A stretch of 64,000 nucleotides of DNA from Leptidea sinapis. Its lineage: Eukaryota > Arthropoda > Insecta > Lepidoptera > Pieridae. Both the position numbers and the translations under genes were made by a program. Location of the stretch: contig NC_066287.1 in assembly GCF_905404315.1 (NCBI RefSeq), forward strand, positions 12,338,001 to 12,402,000, in the 5' to 3' direction. This document shows, piece after piece, positions 10,175 to 22,197 of the stretch. The notes under the pieces are model-generated. The model ran no database searches and was not told where the DNA came from. It was given only the letters and a program-made list of their open reading frames with translations. Position 1 is the stretch's first letter. Each line of letters begins with the position of its first letter.

Positions 10175-11354
10175 CATGGAGCACACTAAAAGTTTTGCAC
10201 TTCTAGCTAACCGGAACTATCTGAATTTCGAGTATTATATTTTTTGAAACGTTGCAACTTTCTTAGTAATAAAAAAAAAAGAATTGGTGAGAAATCATTT
10301 GTCAATTGTTTTTTATCATACATCAAAGTTCTACGATCGTAACAAAAATGGAATTAAGTGGAAAAGATTTTAGAGCGACGATTTTTTATGATTTGAAAAG
10401 TTCTCTCTCTGTGCAAAATGGTCCGCTCGTCTTCAAAATGCTTTTGGGAGAGAAGCACCTTGCTTCAGCACCATGAGGCGATGGTTTGCTAAATTTGAGA
10501 GACATCGGGTTTCTTTACATGACTAGGCTAGGCTAATTGAAGAAACCCCGCGGATTACCTATAAGATAATTCGAGGACTATTGGGGATTGGTATGAGCCA
10601 AATTTAGAAAATTTTACACGAAGAATTGAAACTTCGGAAACTTTGTTGTCGTTGGATCCCTCATGAAGTGACAGCGGAGCAGAAGCGGTCTCTCGTGGAA
10701 TGGAACTCACAGATGCTAATGAAGTACGAACACGGACATTCTAATGCTGTTTATGACATTGTCACAGGAGACGATGTGGATTTATTGTTTTGAACCCGAA
10801 AAAAAAAATCATGTGAATAGGTGTTTGAAAATAAAAACAGGCCAACAAAAGTGAGGCAGGCGTGAAACGTTGGTTAAAAGATGATCGAAATTTTTCTCAG
10901 CTACGGGTCCCATCTGCACAATTCCACTTGATGATCAAAATAGTGTTCTACCATTTGTTTACCCAGGGTGTTAAGAAAAGTTCGCGAAAAACGACCAAAA
11001 AGCCGCGTTCTCCTACATCATGACAACGCTTCTTCACACACGACCAACAAAACTCATTTTTAGCTGCCGAAAAAGTACAACTCGTCTCCCATCCTGCACC
11101 TAGCCCCCTGCGATTTTTGTATTTTCCCCAAAATCAAAAATTTGATGACAGGTTTCACTTTTACCAATTCCGAAGAGGCCGTGATAGATCAGACCATCTT
11201 CAGATCTTTGGTCCTCCTGTTTTAAAAATGGTTTGATCGCATGAAAAAATATTTAAAATGTAAAGGAGAGTATTTTGAAAAGCAATAAATATAATATTTT
11301 GGTTATAACATGTTGTTTTTTTTAAGTTACATAAAACTTTTAGTGTGAGTTACG
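10175..11354 (+). mobile_element. mariner transposon, degenerate, both TIRs present
   Basis: The ends align as terminal inverted repeats. The shared core cacactaaaagtttt lies at about 10,182-10,196 and in complement at about 11,333-11,347. The element is flanked by TA on both sides (10,173-10,174 and 11,355-11,356), the target dinucleotide of the Tc1/mariner superfamily. At 1,180 bp it is a little shorter than the usual 1.3 kb. The transposase remnant lies inside. The mobile unit cannot encode its own enzyme. Confidence 0.9.
10348..11282 (+). pseudogene. mariner transposase pseudogene
   Basis: A start at 10,348 opens MELSGKDFRATIFYDLK, a typical mariner N-terminus, and then the frame shifts. 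Further recognisable pieces, in order, are a helix-turn-helix region, the linker CRWIPHE, and IVTGDD for the first catalytic Asp. Then come HHDNASSHT for the second Asp, LAPCDFCIFPKIK for the third, and a C-terminal KGEYFEK. The parts are spread over all three frames with at least five stops. A few residues before the third Asp are deleted. The intact protein would bind the TIRs and cut at TA; this copy cannot. Confidence 0.85.
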
Positions 11355-11359
11355 TATAA

Positions 11360-11574
11360 ATGGCATTTTTTTTTCACGTTTTACGGAGTATCCCCACTAT
11401 GTACAAATGTACCCCACACCCCGTGTACGAAGGCTTTATTCGTACAATTTCTGGTTTTTTTAAAAAGCACCACAACTTGCTTCTGCTACTTCGTATCAAC
11501 ATACAAATATATATATATATATATACTTTGGTGATATATATATATATATATATACTTTATATTGTATATATGCC
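11360..11574. repeat. (TA)n microsatellite region
   Basis: Two runs of TA repeats at about 11,507-11,525 and 11,536-11,553, in AT-rich DNA between the mariner and the Jockey-type LINE. Confidence 0.8.
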
Positions 11575-11721
11575 ACCCCCTGGGTGGCGCTAAACGAATT
11601 ACAACGCCGAGACTCGGGCGGCGGTCAAATATCCCGGCAAGAAGGCCTAGTAAGCCTGAAGAGGGGTTGGTAGGAAATGATCAATCCATCTCACAACCGC
11701 TTCTCTAGAAAATCTCTATAA

Positions 11722-11759
11722 AAAATCACCACCACTCTTTATAGAGTGGTGGTGATTTT
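11722..11759. repeat. Perfect 17-bp hairpin
   Basis: Arms aaaatcaccaccactct and agagtggtggtgatttt pair over 17 bp around ttat. It lies inside the presumed 5' region of the Jockey-type LINE, where such a structure is not a known family feature. Confidence 0.85.
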
Positions 11760-11904
11760 AATAAGAATATTATTATAAGAGATCACATACCAAACCCTAA
11801 GCGAAAAAGAATAGGCATAAGTCCCAATAAAAATGATAACTCTATAAACTAATGAAAACTAATTATCCAGTGCCAACATCAATCCAGTTTGAACTATTGA
11901 ATGC

Positions 11905-12504
11905 AGATGAAGGTGGCGACTTGAGAAACAAAGAAAGAGAGCAGCAAAAACTGGTGTTTTAGAAGTGACTGCACTTAAAGAAGCCCTAGGCAAAATGACT
12001 ACCTGTGAAAAGTTTACAATGGCTACCATGAAAGCAGGACACATAGTTGAAATAATGCCATCAGACATAGAGACCTATAAATTAATAAGAGAAGACTTTT
12101 GAAAAAACAACATAAGCCACTACACTTACCAACTAAAATGTGAGAGAGCATACAGAGTTGTACTGAGAGGCCTACACTCCTCCGAAGACACTGAAGTAAT
12201 TAGGAACGAATTATCTGCTATGGGACATGATGTGAGACATAACATGAATGTACGGAACAGGGTAACAAAAATCCCCCTACCACTGTTCTAAGTAGATTTG
12301 GAACCAAAATATAACAATAAAGATATATTTAGTGTCAATAAACTAAATTACATGAAAGTCTCATTTGAAGCACCTTATAAGAAAAAAGACATACTACAAT
12401 GCAGGCGTTGCCAAAGGTTCGGCCATTCCAAAAACCAGTGTATTAGGCCTTACAGATGTGTTAAATGTGCAAGTTACAAAGGATGTATAAAGTATCAGCA
12501 GTAA
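11905..12504 (+). pseudogene. Jockey-type ORF1 (gag-like) remnant
   Basis: Frames here read MTTCEKFTMATMKAGHIVEI and a following RNA-binding-like domain, broken by stops near 12,100 and 12,290. The last piece (12,298-12,504) holds a CX2CX4HX4C zinc knuckle (CRRCQRFGHSKNQC, starting at 12,400) followed by a second cysteine pair, CVKC. In Jockey elements this protein packages the element RNA. The fragment ends where the frame is lost just after the second pair. Confidence 0.75.
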
Positions 12505-12859
12505 AAAGAACTGATACAAAACAAAACTTAACAAAAACCTCCCCACCAAAATTATGGAAATATTAAACCAATTTGGAACTATGTTCAACCAAAGCAAGAT
12601 TGTAATATACAATTAAGCCAAAATACCACAATAGCTACAAATGGCCACAAATAAAATACTAAAAATGACAAATACTCATATGCAGTTGCAACTAAACCTA
12701 AAAACATGACGCCCAACGTAGAAGCTGACATAAAAAATACAAATCTTACTGAAATATTAGACACTATGTTCAATAAATTTTTAACACTCGGCAATATGCT
12801 CGACAGCATGATGGATCGTATGTTAAATCTTATCAAGCCTTTAGTACAAAAATGCCCCT

Positions 12860-14200
12860 TAATCTTAGGATTGCGACATGGAATGTCTCAAAGAAAACTG
12901 AAATTGGAACTGTTCATGAAAACAGAAAAAATTGACATTTCTCTGATCTCAGAAACTAGATTCACATGTAAAACACACATGAAAATAAATAAATATCAAA
13001 TTTACACTACCAATCATCCATCTGGCAATACTCATGGGGTGCCCCCCCAGTGCAGTAATAATAAAACAGAATATTAAACACTATCCTATAGAAGAATACT
13101 GCGATGAAAAAATTCAAGGATCATTTATCAAAATCATTGAAAATGACACAGAAATGACAATCTCTGCTGTTTATTTGCCACATAGGCAAAAAATCTGCAA
13201 AGAGGACTTTAAAAATTTTTTTGACATACTAGGGAATAAGTTAATCTGTGGTGGTGACTGGAATTCTAAACATGACACTAATTACCCCCAACAAGACGGA
13301 GAGATTGCAAATTTTCTTCTTTCACCGCTTCAACTTTGTCCGCCTCTAAGAAGTGTTTCGCCAAGGGAAATACAAAAAGAAGTTAGGAAGCTTCAGGATG
13401 GAAAAGCACCAGAATATGACTCAATTGACCCAACCATCTTGAAAAATTGCCCAAAAAAGGAATTATGTTGCTCACTATCATCTACAATGCCTGCATACGC
13501 CTGAAAATCTTCCCTTGCCAATGGAAAATTGCACAAGTCATAATGATAGCGAAGCCTGGTAAACCTCCTCATAAACCTACCTCTTATCGCCCAATTAGCC
13601 TACAAAGTGTGATTCATTGAAAAACTATTGTTAAATAGACTAAGACTACACTTGTCTGACATAATACCTACACATCAATATGGTTTTCGGGAGAAACATG
13701 GCACCATAGAACAGGTACATCGGCTTACAGATGTCATTAGTCGCACCTTTGAGGACAAGAAGTACTGCTCCGCTGTTTTCCTTGATATCAGCCAGGCGTT
13801 CGGCAAAGTTTGGCATGATGGATTATTGTATAAAATAAAAGAAAAACTGCCTCATTCCTTCTTCTCCATCCTTCGATCGTACTTCGCCGATTCGCTCAGG
13901 GGTGCCTCAAGGGAGTCTTTTACCTTGTGTATACTGCCGACCTATCCACACATGCTACAAATATAAATGCAACCTATGCTGATGACACAGCCCTATTAGC
14001 AGTACAAGATGATCCAGTACAGGCCTCACCTGACCTCCAATGACAACTGTCGGAAGTGGAAGCGTGGCTTGATAAATGGAGAATAAAAGCAAATCAAAAC
14101 AAGTCTGTCCACGTAACCTATACACTTCGTAAAAACATGTCCTCCAGTTCATGTGTATAACGAAAACATCCCTCAAGCGGTTGATGCTAAGTATTTAGGA
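12860..14200 (+). pseudogene. Jockey-type endonuclease and reverse transcriptase remnant
   Basis: The endonuclease half reads an RKLKLEL start and ISETRFTCKTH, with the catalytic-glutamate region intact. AVYLPHRQ and GGDWNSKHD follow, matching the GDxN box of AP endonucleases. After an internal deletion the RT starts at VSPREIQKEVRKLQDGKAP and continues with YRPISLQSV, QYGFREKHGT and the motif A region AVFLDISQAFGKVWHD. The latter has FG in place of the usual FD. The YADD box (13,975-13,986) is intact. Stops and frame changes throughout rule out function. Confidence 0.8.
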
Positions 14201-14935
14201 ATGCATCTAGACCGCAGACTGACCTCGCGAAAACAAATATGGGCCAAACGAAAACAACTTGATGCTAGAGTGAGAGATATGTACTGAATAATCGGACGCA
14301 AGTCTAAGTTGTCAAACAGTAGCAAAATGTCCATTTAAAAAGCGATACTTAAACCAATATGGATCTATGGGATTCAACTATGGGGCACAGCAAAGAAGAG
14401 CAATGAAGAAATACTGCAACGATTTCAAAGCAAAACAATACGAAACATGTGTAACATACCTGATCTAAAACTGAACACTGAGAAAAAGAAGAAAATCACC
14501 AACTACAGCATAAAGTACCAACTGCGACTATCATGCCATATAAATAATTTGACTTCCCAATTGGAGGGCACTGGTAGTGTCATATACAACAGACTGAAAA
14601 GACACAGCATTCCTTACCTTGCTGATAGATTCACCACCGGATAGTCAGCAAACATGTAGATCAGTTCGATGGAACTGACTATAAAAATGAATTACATGAA
14701 AAAAATTAACCACCAAAGAGACAATAAATTGGCTTATTGTGCTAGGCAAAGATCGCCAAGATGGAAGAAAATATCAGAGGAGAAAAAAAAACTATAGTTA
14801 GATATGCTAGTAATAAAGTGGTATTAAATATATTTTCAAATTATGATGTACGAATCCTGCCTGCTCTCCCCTATAATGCTGAAGAGTTCTTAAATTTGAA
14901 ATAGGCTAATGTTAAAACTAATGTTACGTATTAAT

Positions 14936-16555
14936 TTTATACACAATTATTGAATTTCTTCGCAAGTGTGTGCAGGTTTCCTCGTGAAGTTTTGCTTAGC
15001 GTAGCTTCGCCGCGATTCGAACGTCGTATTTGCGTATAATATTAATTAAGAAATCTCATTGGTAAGAGGCGGGCGGGATCGCACTTTTTTAATGTGTAAA
15101 GCTTTAAAAATACACATTCACCCCTTGACTATAAACAATTAGACTCACAATCCCGAGCTGTGTCGTATATACGTATACATAAACTTATATAAATAACATT
15201 AAAACATTTTTTTATTTTGACACCTTATTTCGTACCAGTAATGTTCAGTCTACAAGTCTTGTATACGCTCATAAGAAGCTCATTGATTATGGAGTCCGTC
15301 TCTTTCGCACATTTCGTCGGCGATGTATTTTGTTTTAGTAATTGAAATGTAATTATTTAGGAAAATGATTAATGATTTCTAGTTAGTTACATAATTTATT
15401 CAAATTAAAGGGGCACTTTGGATTGAAATATTTTTTGGATATGCTGTTATTTGGACAGTTTTTCACTGAACACTTTGTCATTGCGTGGCGTTGTATTCAA
15501 TGCGTGGTCAAAACACAACTAAATGAAAACTCTGCGTACGCGTAGGCAGAGTTTTCCTTCAGAACATTTTTGAGCGTGATTGTGAGTCTTCAGTCTAGTT
15601 GGTTATTGTACGTCAATCTATTAACTTCAATAATGGCCGCAATACCAAAGTCATTATACCTACTTTAAAAGTATTATAGGATTTACCAATTATACGTGAT
15701 TCAACAGTAATATCACATCACTATATATTTCAAAAGTTTCCTTAAGTATCACAATCTGTGTACAATAGATTCAACGATTAGAATTGTCCCAGTTAGTTAA
15801 TTGTAAGTCCGCAGCCGTCCTTCAGGTCTAATCCCACGACACAAGATTTCATTTAACTCCGATTGTCGTTAATTGACGTCTATTGGTTAACCCAATTCCT
15901 AGTTTCTTCATGTTTATCCTATATATGTATTTCAAGTTCTATTTCATTCTTGTTACAACGTTGTTTTTGCAAATACAAAAATCTTGTTGCTCAATTCTGC
16001 GTTAATAATTAAACGCATGTCTAAACCACAGAAACATTTAATTATTTTGATACACTTTCCAATATACTATTATTTTTTTACAAAAATATAATCATATTTT
16101 AGGATTGAGACAAATCACTAATAGTATAAGTAATACTATACTAACTAGTAATTTCGATCTTAGCTACATTCGAATGTATCATACATCGGTCTGGTATTTG
16201 AAATGATAAGAGCTTTCTTATCATTTAAAATTTGAGCATATTTGATCTGCCCTTTGGCTTCCAACATACTTTAAGTTTTTCAACTTCGTGAGTAATTCGT
16301 GAACATTATGTATGTACACACTCTTCTACGTTATTTATACTCTTACTTATTCTACGTTATTTTATATATATATTATTACATTCAGATTACACATGACTAA
16401 TTAATAATTAATAACAAATTTGCTTAACAAATATTACAATAAAACTTGAATAATCTATGGGGGCAAACGGGCAAGAAGGTATCGAGAGGAGCGCGGTCGG
16501 CAGGTAAGATGCCCATGAAGCTGGTAACGTTAGCTCTCTGTACGGTCAAACTTAT
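14936..16555. other. Gene-free interval with two hairpins
   Basis: No gene or recognised element. It holds two inverted repeats. One has arms gaaaactctgc/gcagagttttc at 15,525-15,556 with a 10-nt loop. The other has arms aaatgataaga/tcttatcattt at 16,201-16,226 with a 4-nt loop (gctt). Confidence 0.6.
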
Positions 16556-16559
16556 CCTT

Positions 16560-16865
16560 TGACAGAGCTAGTACCAGACCTAGAGTCACGTGTCATATCA
16601 GTTTGACGCCTGGATAGCTCTGTTATGTGTCTTTGTGCCGTTGAACCCCGAGGACCCATCGTCTCAACCCCAAAGGGAACAAATATGTATCCCTCACCGA
16701 ATGATGCATATCTCCTCCGCTTTAGATTTCGGCACTTTTTCCGCCTCTGCTCGTGCCGCCCTGGATGAACGATCAATATGAGAGGACGCTAGCCTGTCCA
16801 CACAAGTCGCATCACACACCAGCGACTTTCCACTTTTATTTTGGTTGAGTTCTCATGGCAGACTT
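16560..16865 (+). repeat. Dispersed repeat R2, copy 1
   Basis: Blocks such as gttgaacccc-gaggaccca, ccaaagggaacaaatat, cctccgctttaga-ttcggc and ctgctcgtgccgccctg recur in reverse at 48,256-48,350 and 47,398-47,522. The downstream word ttgagttctcatggcag also recurs near 46,636 (with one change). Reading frames across it are chance. R2 is probably a non-autonomous element; I see no terminal repeats that settle the class. Confidence 0.7.
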
Positions 16866-17594
16866 TGTCATGTTCCCTTAAATATCATTTCTTGTGGTGG
16901 GGCGAGTTGTTCCCTTCCCTAAAATAAGTTCGAGGGAAATGCCGGCTCTTGACGTTATGCTGGTGAGTGGGTTACTTGTGATCAGGTGAACCGGTCATCG
17001 AAAAACCGGCTTTATATGTTAAATTTAAGTTTATAATTTTTCTAATGCTTCAAATGTTCCCTTAACTACGTAGTTTTAATTTTTTGACTTATTTAATTTG
17101 AAATATTTGAGTATTTAATTCTATTTTAATTGTATATAAAAATTTCATTTGTTAAATGATGAAACTGTAAATATTTATTTGTAAGAGTGACAATATTTCT
17201 GCCACTAATGAGACTTAATAAAGATAATAAAATTGGTAAAATATATAAGCGTCATTATTTGATTTAGGTTCTTTTGAGATTGGGTTTAAGTTTACTGAAC
17301 CAGTTGCAATCAAGCTTTATCGTATCGGCCTCAAGCAGTTTTATTAGAAAAGCAATACTGTTTACGGCCTAAGGATTAACTTGTTCTGCTAAATTGTTCT
17401 ACGGTACTCTAAATTGTTTGATAAGTGTAATTTATTTTATTGTTCATAAACCATTCTAGTCTTGGCTGCATAAACCATAGAACACGAAACTGTAGAAGGA
17501 TATCTTAGATAATAATTTATACGTTTAGTTAGAACGTCATGCTGTCAGACACCGCACGACAACAGGCCAGGTTTATTACTTTAGTGTGCAGGAC
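16866..17594. other. Mostly featureless, with a repeat fragment
   Basis: AT-rich sequence. At 17,535-17,594 the words acaacaggccaggtttatta and agtgtgca match 38,935-38,970, so this is a fragment of another dispersed repeat, into or beside which the MITE at 17,597 lies. Confidence 0.45.
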
Positions 17595-17596
17595 AA

Positions 17597-17742
17597 ACCC
17601 CCTTATTCATAATAGTCTGCTAACTTAAAGAATTGCTAATTCTCACTCTGTCTTCTTCTATTGACCTATGACCTGTCAGAATAAGAAAAAACACTCCTAA
17701 GCGGCTGTTTAAAGTTAGCGGACCATTATGAGTAAGGGGGTT
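17597..17742. mobile_element. MITE with ~30-bp terminal inverted repeats
   Basis: The left end aacccccttattcataata and the complement of the right end (aacccccttactcataatgg) agree with three changes in 20. Pairing continues through gtctgctaactt / gtccgctaactt. The body is about 146 bp with no ORF. The size and terminal repeats fit a miniature inverted-repeat element moved by a transposase from elsewhere. A target duplication is not clear from the flanks. Confidence 0.85.
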
Positions 17743-18037
17743 AGAATATTTCCAGTGCATGAAGTTAAAAATACAAACATTTCAAGACCGTCCGTAAATA
17801 TATGATAAGAAATAATTTAATCCGAAAACTTGTTTTATAATCTGAATCTGTACGCTAAGCTTAAGCTAGATAGACACTGCATAATACTAATAGCCGCAAT
17901 GCTTCTGTAAGTTCTTGGATGATGCGAAAAATATATTTTGCGAAGTAATAAGGCATGTAAATAGTTTAGATAGGTGATCTTTTAAAACATATAATAAACA
18001 ATTTGTTATTTTTTTGTAGTTGTACAAGACAGATTTA

Positions 18038-18135
18038 TGAACGATACGTCACTCGAATGGTTGGATCAGTGGAAGAGAAGATGTCGCGGGTTCGAGTCCT
18101 GAATCGTTTATAATTTTCTTTACAAATCATATTAT
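18038..18135 (+). repeat. tRNA-derived repeat S, partial copy
   Basis: gaacgatacgtcactcgaatgg and gttggatcagtggaa resemble the A-box half, and gtcgcgggttcgagtcctg is the B box. They are followed by the family tail (tttacaaatcatatta). Several bases differ from the better copy at 27,948-28,288. It ends directly against the H-type repeat at 18,142. Confidence 0.6.
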
Positions 18136-18141
18136 AATAAT

Positions 18142-18590
18142 ACTAGTGAACCCAACAGACGTTGTCCTGTACACATGTTTTAAATTTGAAAAATCGGTCC
18201 AGCCGTTGGGAGCAGTTCACGAACATACACATGAGCAGGAGAATTATATTATATGGGCGGAATTGAGAATCTAAACCAATCTCAAATTCACTGAAACAAA
18301 CAGAAAAGTCATCAAAATCAGTCCAGCCGTTTAGGAGGTAGTTTAATTGTGAATCTAAACCATTTTGGAATCCACCTGAAGACACACACCAATCTCAAAT
18401 TCACTGGAACACACAAAAATATCATCAAAATCGGTCCAGCCGTTTAGGAGGTAGTTTAATTGTGAATCTAAACCATTCTCGAATCCACCTGAATACACAC
18501 AGAAAGTTTCATTAGAATCGGTCCAGCCGTCTAGGAGGAGTTCAGTGACATACACACGCACACAAGAATTATATATATAAAGATAATTAT
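18142..18590 (+). repeat. H-type dispersed repeat with internal tandem units
   Basis: It starts tagtgaacccaacagacgtt, the terminus shared with 61,383 (ctgacccagcaaacgttg) and other copies. Inside, a unit of about 113 bp repeats: ctcaaattcact occurs at 18,281 and 18,394, and the word cggtccagccgttt or a close variant recurs. Long reverse-strand ORFs across this stretch are by-products of the repeats. The structure and the lack of inverted termini make a Helitron-like non-autonomous element plausible but unproven. Confidence 0.6.
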
Positions 18591-18942
18591 ACTTGTTATA
18601 ATAGTACACAATATGCAGGTACAGTGTACAGTAGGGCGTGAGTCCTCCTTCACACGCGGGATCCTTGTACAATCAAACAATTTAATACTCTTTAGTACTT
18701 CTATATTCTTCTTATAACTTAATACATCATATTATATTTTATATTGGCCCAAAGGGCGACCGTTCTTACTTTATGAATATATTATTATGAATATATATAA
18801 TAATAAAATGAATTCTATAGCTGCATTAAGTTAACTAACTAACTTAACTTATAGTTAGTGTTAAAAATAACTTTACTGAATAAAAAAATAATAGTTATAC
18901 TACATACATATAACTGTTATAAACGCTAATTACCGGACAAGT

Positions 18943-19247
18943 GCTGTAATCTCTAGTACTACTGGTCCGATTTGAATGATTCTTTCAGTGTTGGGTAGTC
19001 CATTTATCGAGGAAGGCTATAGGCTATGTGTTTTTTTTCAAAATTAGGGATCCGTAATAAAATTGCTATTTTGTAACACAAGGTGTAAAATCGAAAACCT
19101 ATTTTTGCGTGCGCTGCAAAAACTATTGACAATAGAACAAAATGATGTACAGGCTATAATATAGGCAATATTATATTACTTATAAAACTATCGCGTGAAT
19201 TATACTTTATATGGCAAAACAACGTTTGCCGGGTCAGCTATAATAAA
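18943..19247 (-). repeat. H-type dispersed repeat, copy matching 42,270-42,572
   Basis: It is nearly identical to 42,270-42,572 across ggtccgatttgaatgattct, acacaaggtgtaaaatcg, gcgtgcgctgcaaaaac and ttatatggcaaaacaacgtt. It ends gccgggtcagctataa, the reverse of the ctgacccggc terminus. No ORF is present. High identity to a copy 23 kb away suggests fairly recent spread. Confidence 0.75.
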
Positions 19248-19259
19248 TAATATTTTGGA

Positions 19260-20555
19260 ATATGACCGCAAGAGCGATGCAATGTATGTAATGTAATGTA
19301 ATAAGACACGAGGTATTCGCTGAATTATGAAAAATATTTGATCTTTATTAGTATTAACTAACTTATTTTATATATAAATAGTTACACCAACAATACATCA
19401 TTATACAAGTATAATTTTAGTAAGTACATACTACAAGTTTAATGAGACATGTCTTTATTATACACTATATGACACTTATTGTAAACAACATTTACACTAT
19501 ATGACAATGTTGAACATTTTAAACACAATAAATTAAACGAATAAATAGTTGACCAAAAATGATGACGAACGTGTCTTAATTACATTTCTATTAAAAAACA
19601 GAAAGTTGTTAGCTGCTTCGTTGGACCTTTAACAGCTCTCAAATATTTTGTTTGTAATACTTCTTACACATGAAATTTCTGTAACCCGGGAAATAATATT
19701 TCGTTATCTGAAATATACGTAGAAACAGTGTTCTTTAATTGTTAACAATAAGACTGTATGTATGTAATTCAGTTATACATAGAGACTGATAAGGTACGTT
19801 ATCAAGGATACGTCTTACTAGAGGAAATCCTGCATCAGATTAAGTATAAAGTTGTACCGCAGGTGTGTCGTAATGTAAATTATCTAGTCACGGAAACAGT
19901 TGCGATATCTGTACTAGGTAATATATCTGTTAGTAATAACTTATGGAACAAATAATTGGAAGTAAATAGCTGCTAATTTAACTATTATTGTTTTTTTTAT
20001 TATTTACTCGTAATTTCGATTTCCTCGTTTTCCCACAGTGCATTCAAAAACTTAGTAAAAATATTAGCATTGGAGCAAGTCGTTTACTGAAAATGTATAT
20101 TTTTATATATAGGTAGAGTAGAGATACTTCCCTTAGGTATATAAAATTATATTCTATTTTGTTATTTTTGAAGTTTTTATTGTTACGTTTTGACTGTTCT
20201 GTTAATAGTTCTGTAGTTACTGTTGATCTGTGTCTTACTACCAGAAAAATAAATATTTTTTTTACTTAACCCAGATTCATTCATTGATTTTTCATCACAT
20301 AATAATATTCAGCGTCACAACACAACAACTTTAAAAGCTAATAAATTGTTGGTTATGTATATTAATAATTAAATTAAATTTTATTATTAAATTTAAAATT
20401 TAAAATTAAATTAATTAAACTTAATTATATAATGTCCTGGTGATGTTTTATTTGCACACCGTAACAAAGCGATGATGTGACGTAAATATATTAGTATATA
20501 ATATAAAATATTCATTACAAAAGCACATTATGTCACAGTTTTGACAACAGCAAGT
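19260..20555. other. Gene-free, AT-rich interval
   Basis: No gene found. A simple-sequence AT block built from taaatt words lies at about 20,370-20,430. A 65-codon forward ORF at 19,758-19,955 has no recognised content. Confidence 0.5.
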
Positions 20556-20559
20556 TACA

Positions 20560-20995
20560 ATCTATGACCGCGTCGCACGATTGCAGGCATCACGTGTTCT
20601 TCCGCAATCAAAAGCCAATGGAAGCAATTTAGTTAGTTGGCAGCCGTGAAATGTGTGGTGGGGTACCGCCATGGTAATGGTAGCGACAATACCACCGTTG
20701 CGTAACTGACGGTCGGTTCGGTGACCGCGGCCGGGCAAATTGCGAGGCAGCCTCCGTGTCGCCGCTGTCGGTCTGTCCGTGTTATTTACCCCCCCCCCCC
20801 TTCCCCTAACCTGTCCACTAAAATAACATAGGATGTCGTGGATGTGTGGCTGAAGACGATAAGGTCTCTCTTGTAATCCTGGAATAGCGTCGCTCCAAGA
20901 AGTCTGCGAGTGTTCTGAACTTTTGGAAGGAGCTGGTTGGAGTAACTGGCCCCCACTGAAAGCAAAATGAATCCAAATCTCACGCATACTTTGAA
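20560..20995 (-). repeat. Dispersed repeat R4, copy 1, with poly-C
   Basis: Read in reverse, ccaaaagttcagaacactcg and cagacttcttggagcg match 38,648-38,705, and the same region resembles 22,910-23,065. A run of about ten C at 20,790-20,799 sits inside. Reverse-strand ORFs here (141 and 70 codons, one with a hydrophobic start) are not supported by any family match. It may be part of an unrecognised LINE or a retrocopied gene. Confidence 0.45.
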
Positions 20996-21454
20996 CAATT
21001 ATGCGTGTTTACTTGCGGAAACAGGATCCCTTACCTTACCTTACAGAACGCGCCTTTATTTAATCCGCAGTGTGGTTCTAAATGAACTTAATATTATGTG
21101 GCACATAGGTACAATCGCACGATTTCACTAGTTGCTCAAGGTCGACTGGTGTCATTTGACTGCAAGCAAGCTTGTAATATTCCGTAATAAAAGCTTAGTG
21201 ACCATGATAATATCTATGGCTTTTTATAAAGAAGATTCAGGCCTAGATTCACAAGATCTGGGCTGATCCGCCCACTTGTGTAAAATAGTTGTAAGCTACA
21301 ACATTTGGTTATAAGATCAGTCATAGATATTTTTCGACATTCTGCAACATGTTTCAAAAAGAAGTAAAAAAATTTATGAAAGTACTTCAAGATGGTTAGT
21401 TATTGTTTTTTTTCTTTCGTTTCTTTGTGTACTATGTAAGTATCTTTTTATTTT

Positions 21455-21670
21455 TATACCAGCCTATTACTTGTGACTTAATTTTTGTTGTATTTTTCAA
21501 AAATATCTCTAACTTTAAGTTGTAAACAAAGCATGTCTATTACACCTATTATCCATGTCGAGTTAGCCTTTAAGTGGAGCGTACAACATTATAAAAGATT
21601 TTTTAAATGTGTCCATAGATTAAGATTGTTGTATGGTGGTTCGCTTCTAAATAAATAAATAAATAAATAA
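21455..21670 (+). repeat. Dispersed repeat R3, copy 1, (AAAT)n tail
   Basis: This shares the order accagcct-tt-cttgtg, tttttcaaaa-tatct, acaacattata-aaga and aaatgtgtccatagattaag with 62,868-63,055. It ends in an aaataaataaataaataaat tract. A tandem-repeat tail at one end fits a LINE 3' UTR or a SINE. No coding sequence remains. Confidence 0.6.
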
Positions 21671-21967
21671 GTGTGATAGGTGAGGGGTCGATACCCTAGT
21701 TGGACCAGTGGGCCATGAGGTGCGACGCGTCACGGGCCGCGACTCAAGCCGCAGGTTTGATGTTCAACACATTTCAAACTCCCACTAATGACAGGTTACG
21801 CTGAATCACATACCTACAACTTCCTGTTTCGCTATTTACATATAGATAAATTAACATGATAAATGACTTACTGCTCGTGTTGTGAATCTTACTGTGTTTA
21901 TACATTATTATGAATCGTAATAATATTTGCTTTCCTAGTATAAGTTCACGGATTTTTATGGAAGACA

Positions 21968-22197
21968 GAAGGCTAGCTTACATGTCACCTGATAATAAGT
22001 GATCACCGCCGCCAACATTCTCTTGCAACACCAGAGGAATTACACTCGCTGCCGGCCTGTGAAGAAGGAAGGTGTACGGGCGTTGTTTGAAGGTACCCAT
22101 GTCGTATCGTCCTGGAAACACCGCACAAGGAAGCTCATTACACAGCTTGATTAAACGTTGAAGAAAATTCCTTGAAAACCGCACTGTGGACGAGCGG
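21968..22197 (-). mobile_element. LINE family A tail, reverse
   Basis: Reading in reverse gives the last LINE codons (FSRNFLQRLIKLCNELPCA, then FPGRYDMGTF) and the tail ccggc-ag, ttcctctggtgttgcaagag, ggcggcggtgatcac. Similarity ends at about 22,197. The open frame beyond it (to 22,253) is chance. The poly(A) end is missing or replaced. Confidence 0.75.

Larger units (their letters stand above)
11575..14935 (+). mobile_element. Jockey-type LINE (family C), degenerate
   Basis: In order along the forward strand are a gag-like ORF1 with a zinc knuckle, an AP-type endonuclease, and a reverse transcriptase with YADD. A C-terminal tail with only scattered recognisable pieces follows. Two ORFs with a CCHC gag and no RNase H fit the Jockey group. 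The copy has many stops and frameshifts, and an internal loss joins the endonuclease directly to the start of the RT domain near 13,290-13,345. The 5' boundary is uncertain, and the 3' boundary is set where coding similarity fades and sparse sequence starts. Confidence 0.8.

Noticed and set aside
18143..18672. Reverse-strand ORFs with repeated LDGWTD/LNGWTDFDD motifs as a repeat protein.
   Set aside because: The motifs are the translation of a ~113-bp tandem unit inside an H-type repeat whose word ccagccgtttagga is common to other copies; there are no gene signals.
20786..20998. Reverse-strand ORF with a hydrophobic, signal-peptide-like start.
   Set aside because: It lies in dispersed repeat R4, is broken by a poly-C run, and the related copy at 22,910 does not keep the same protein.
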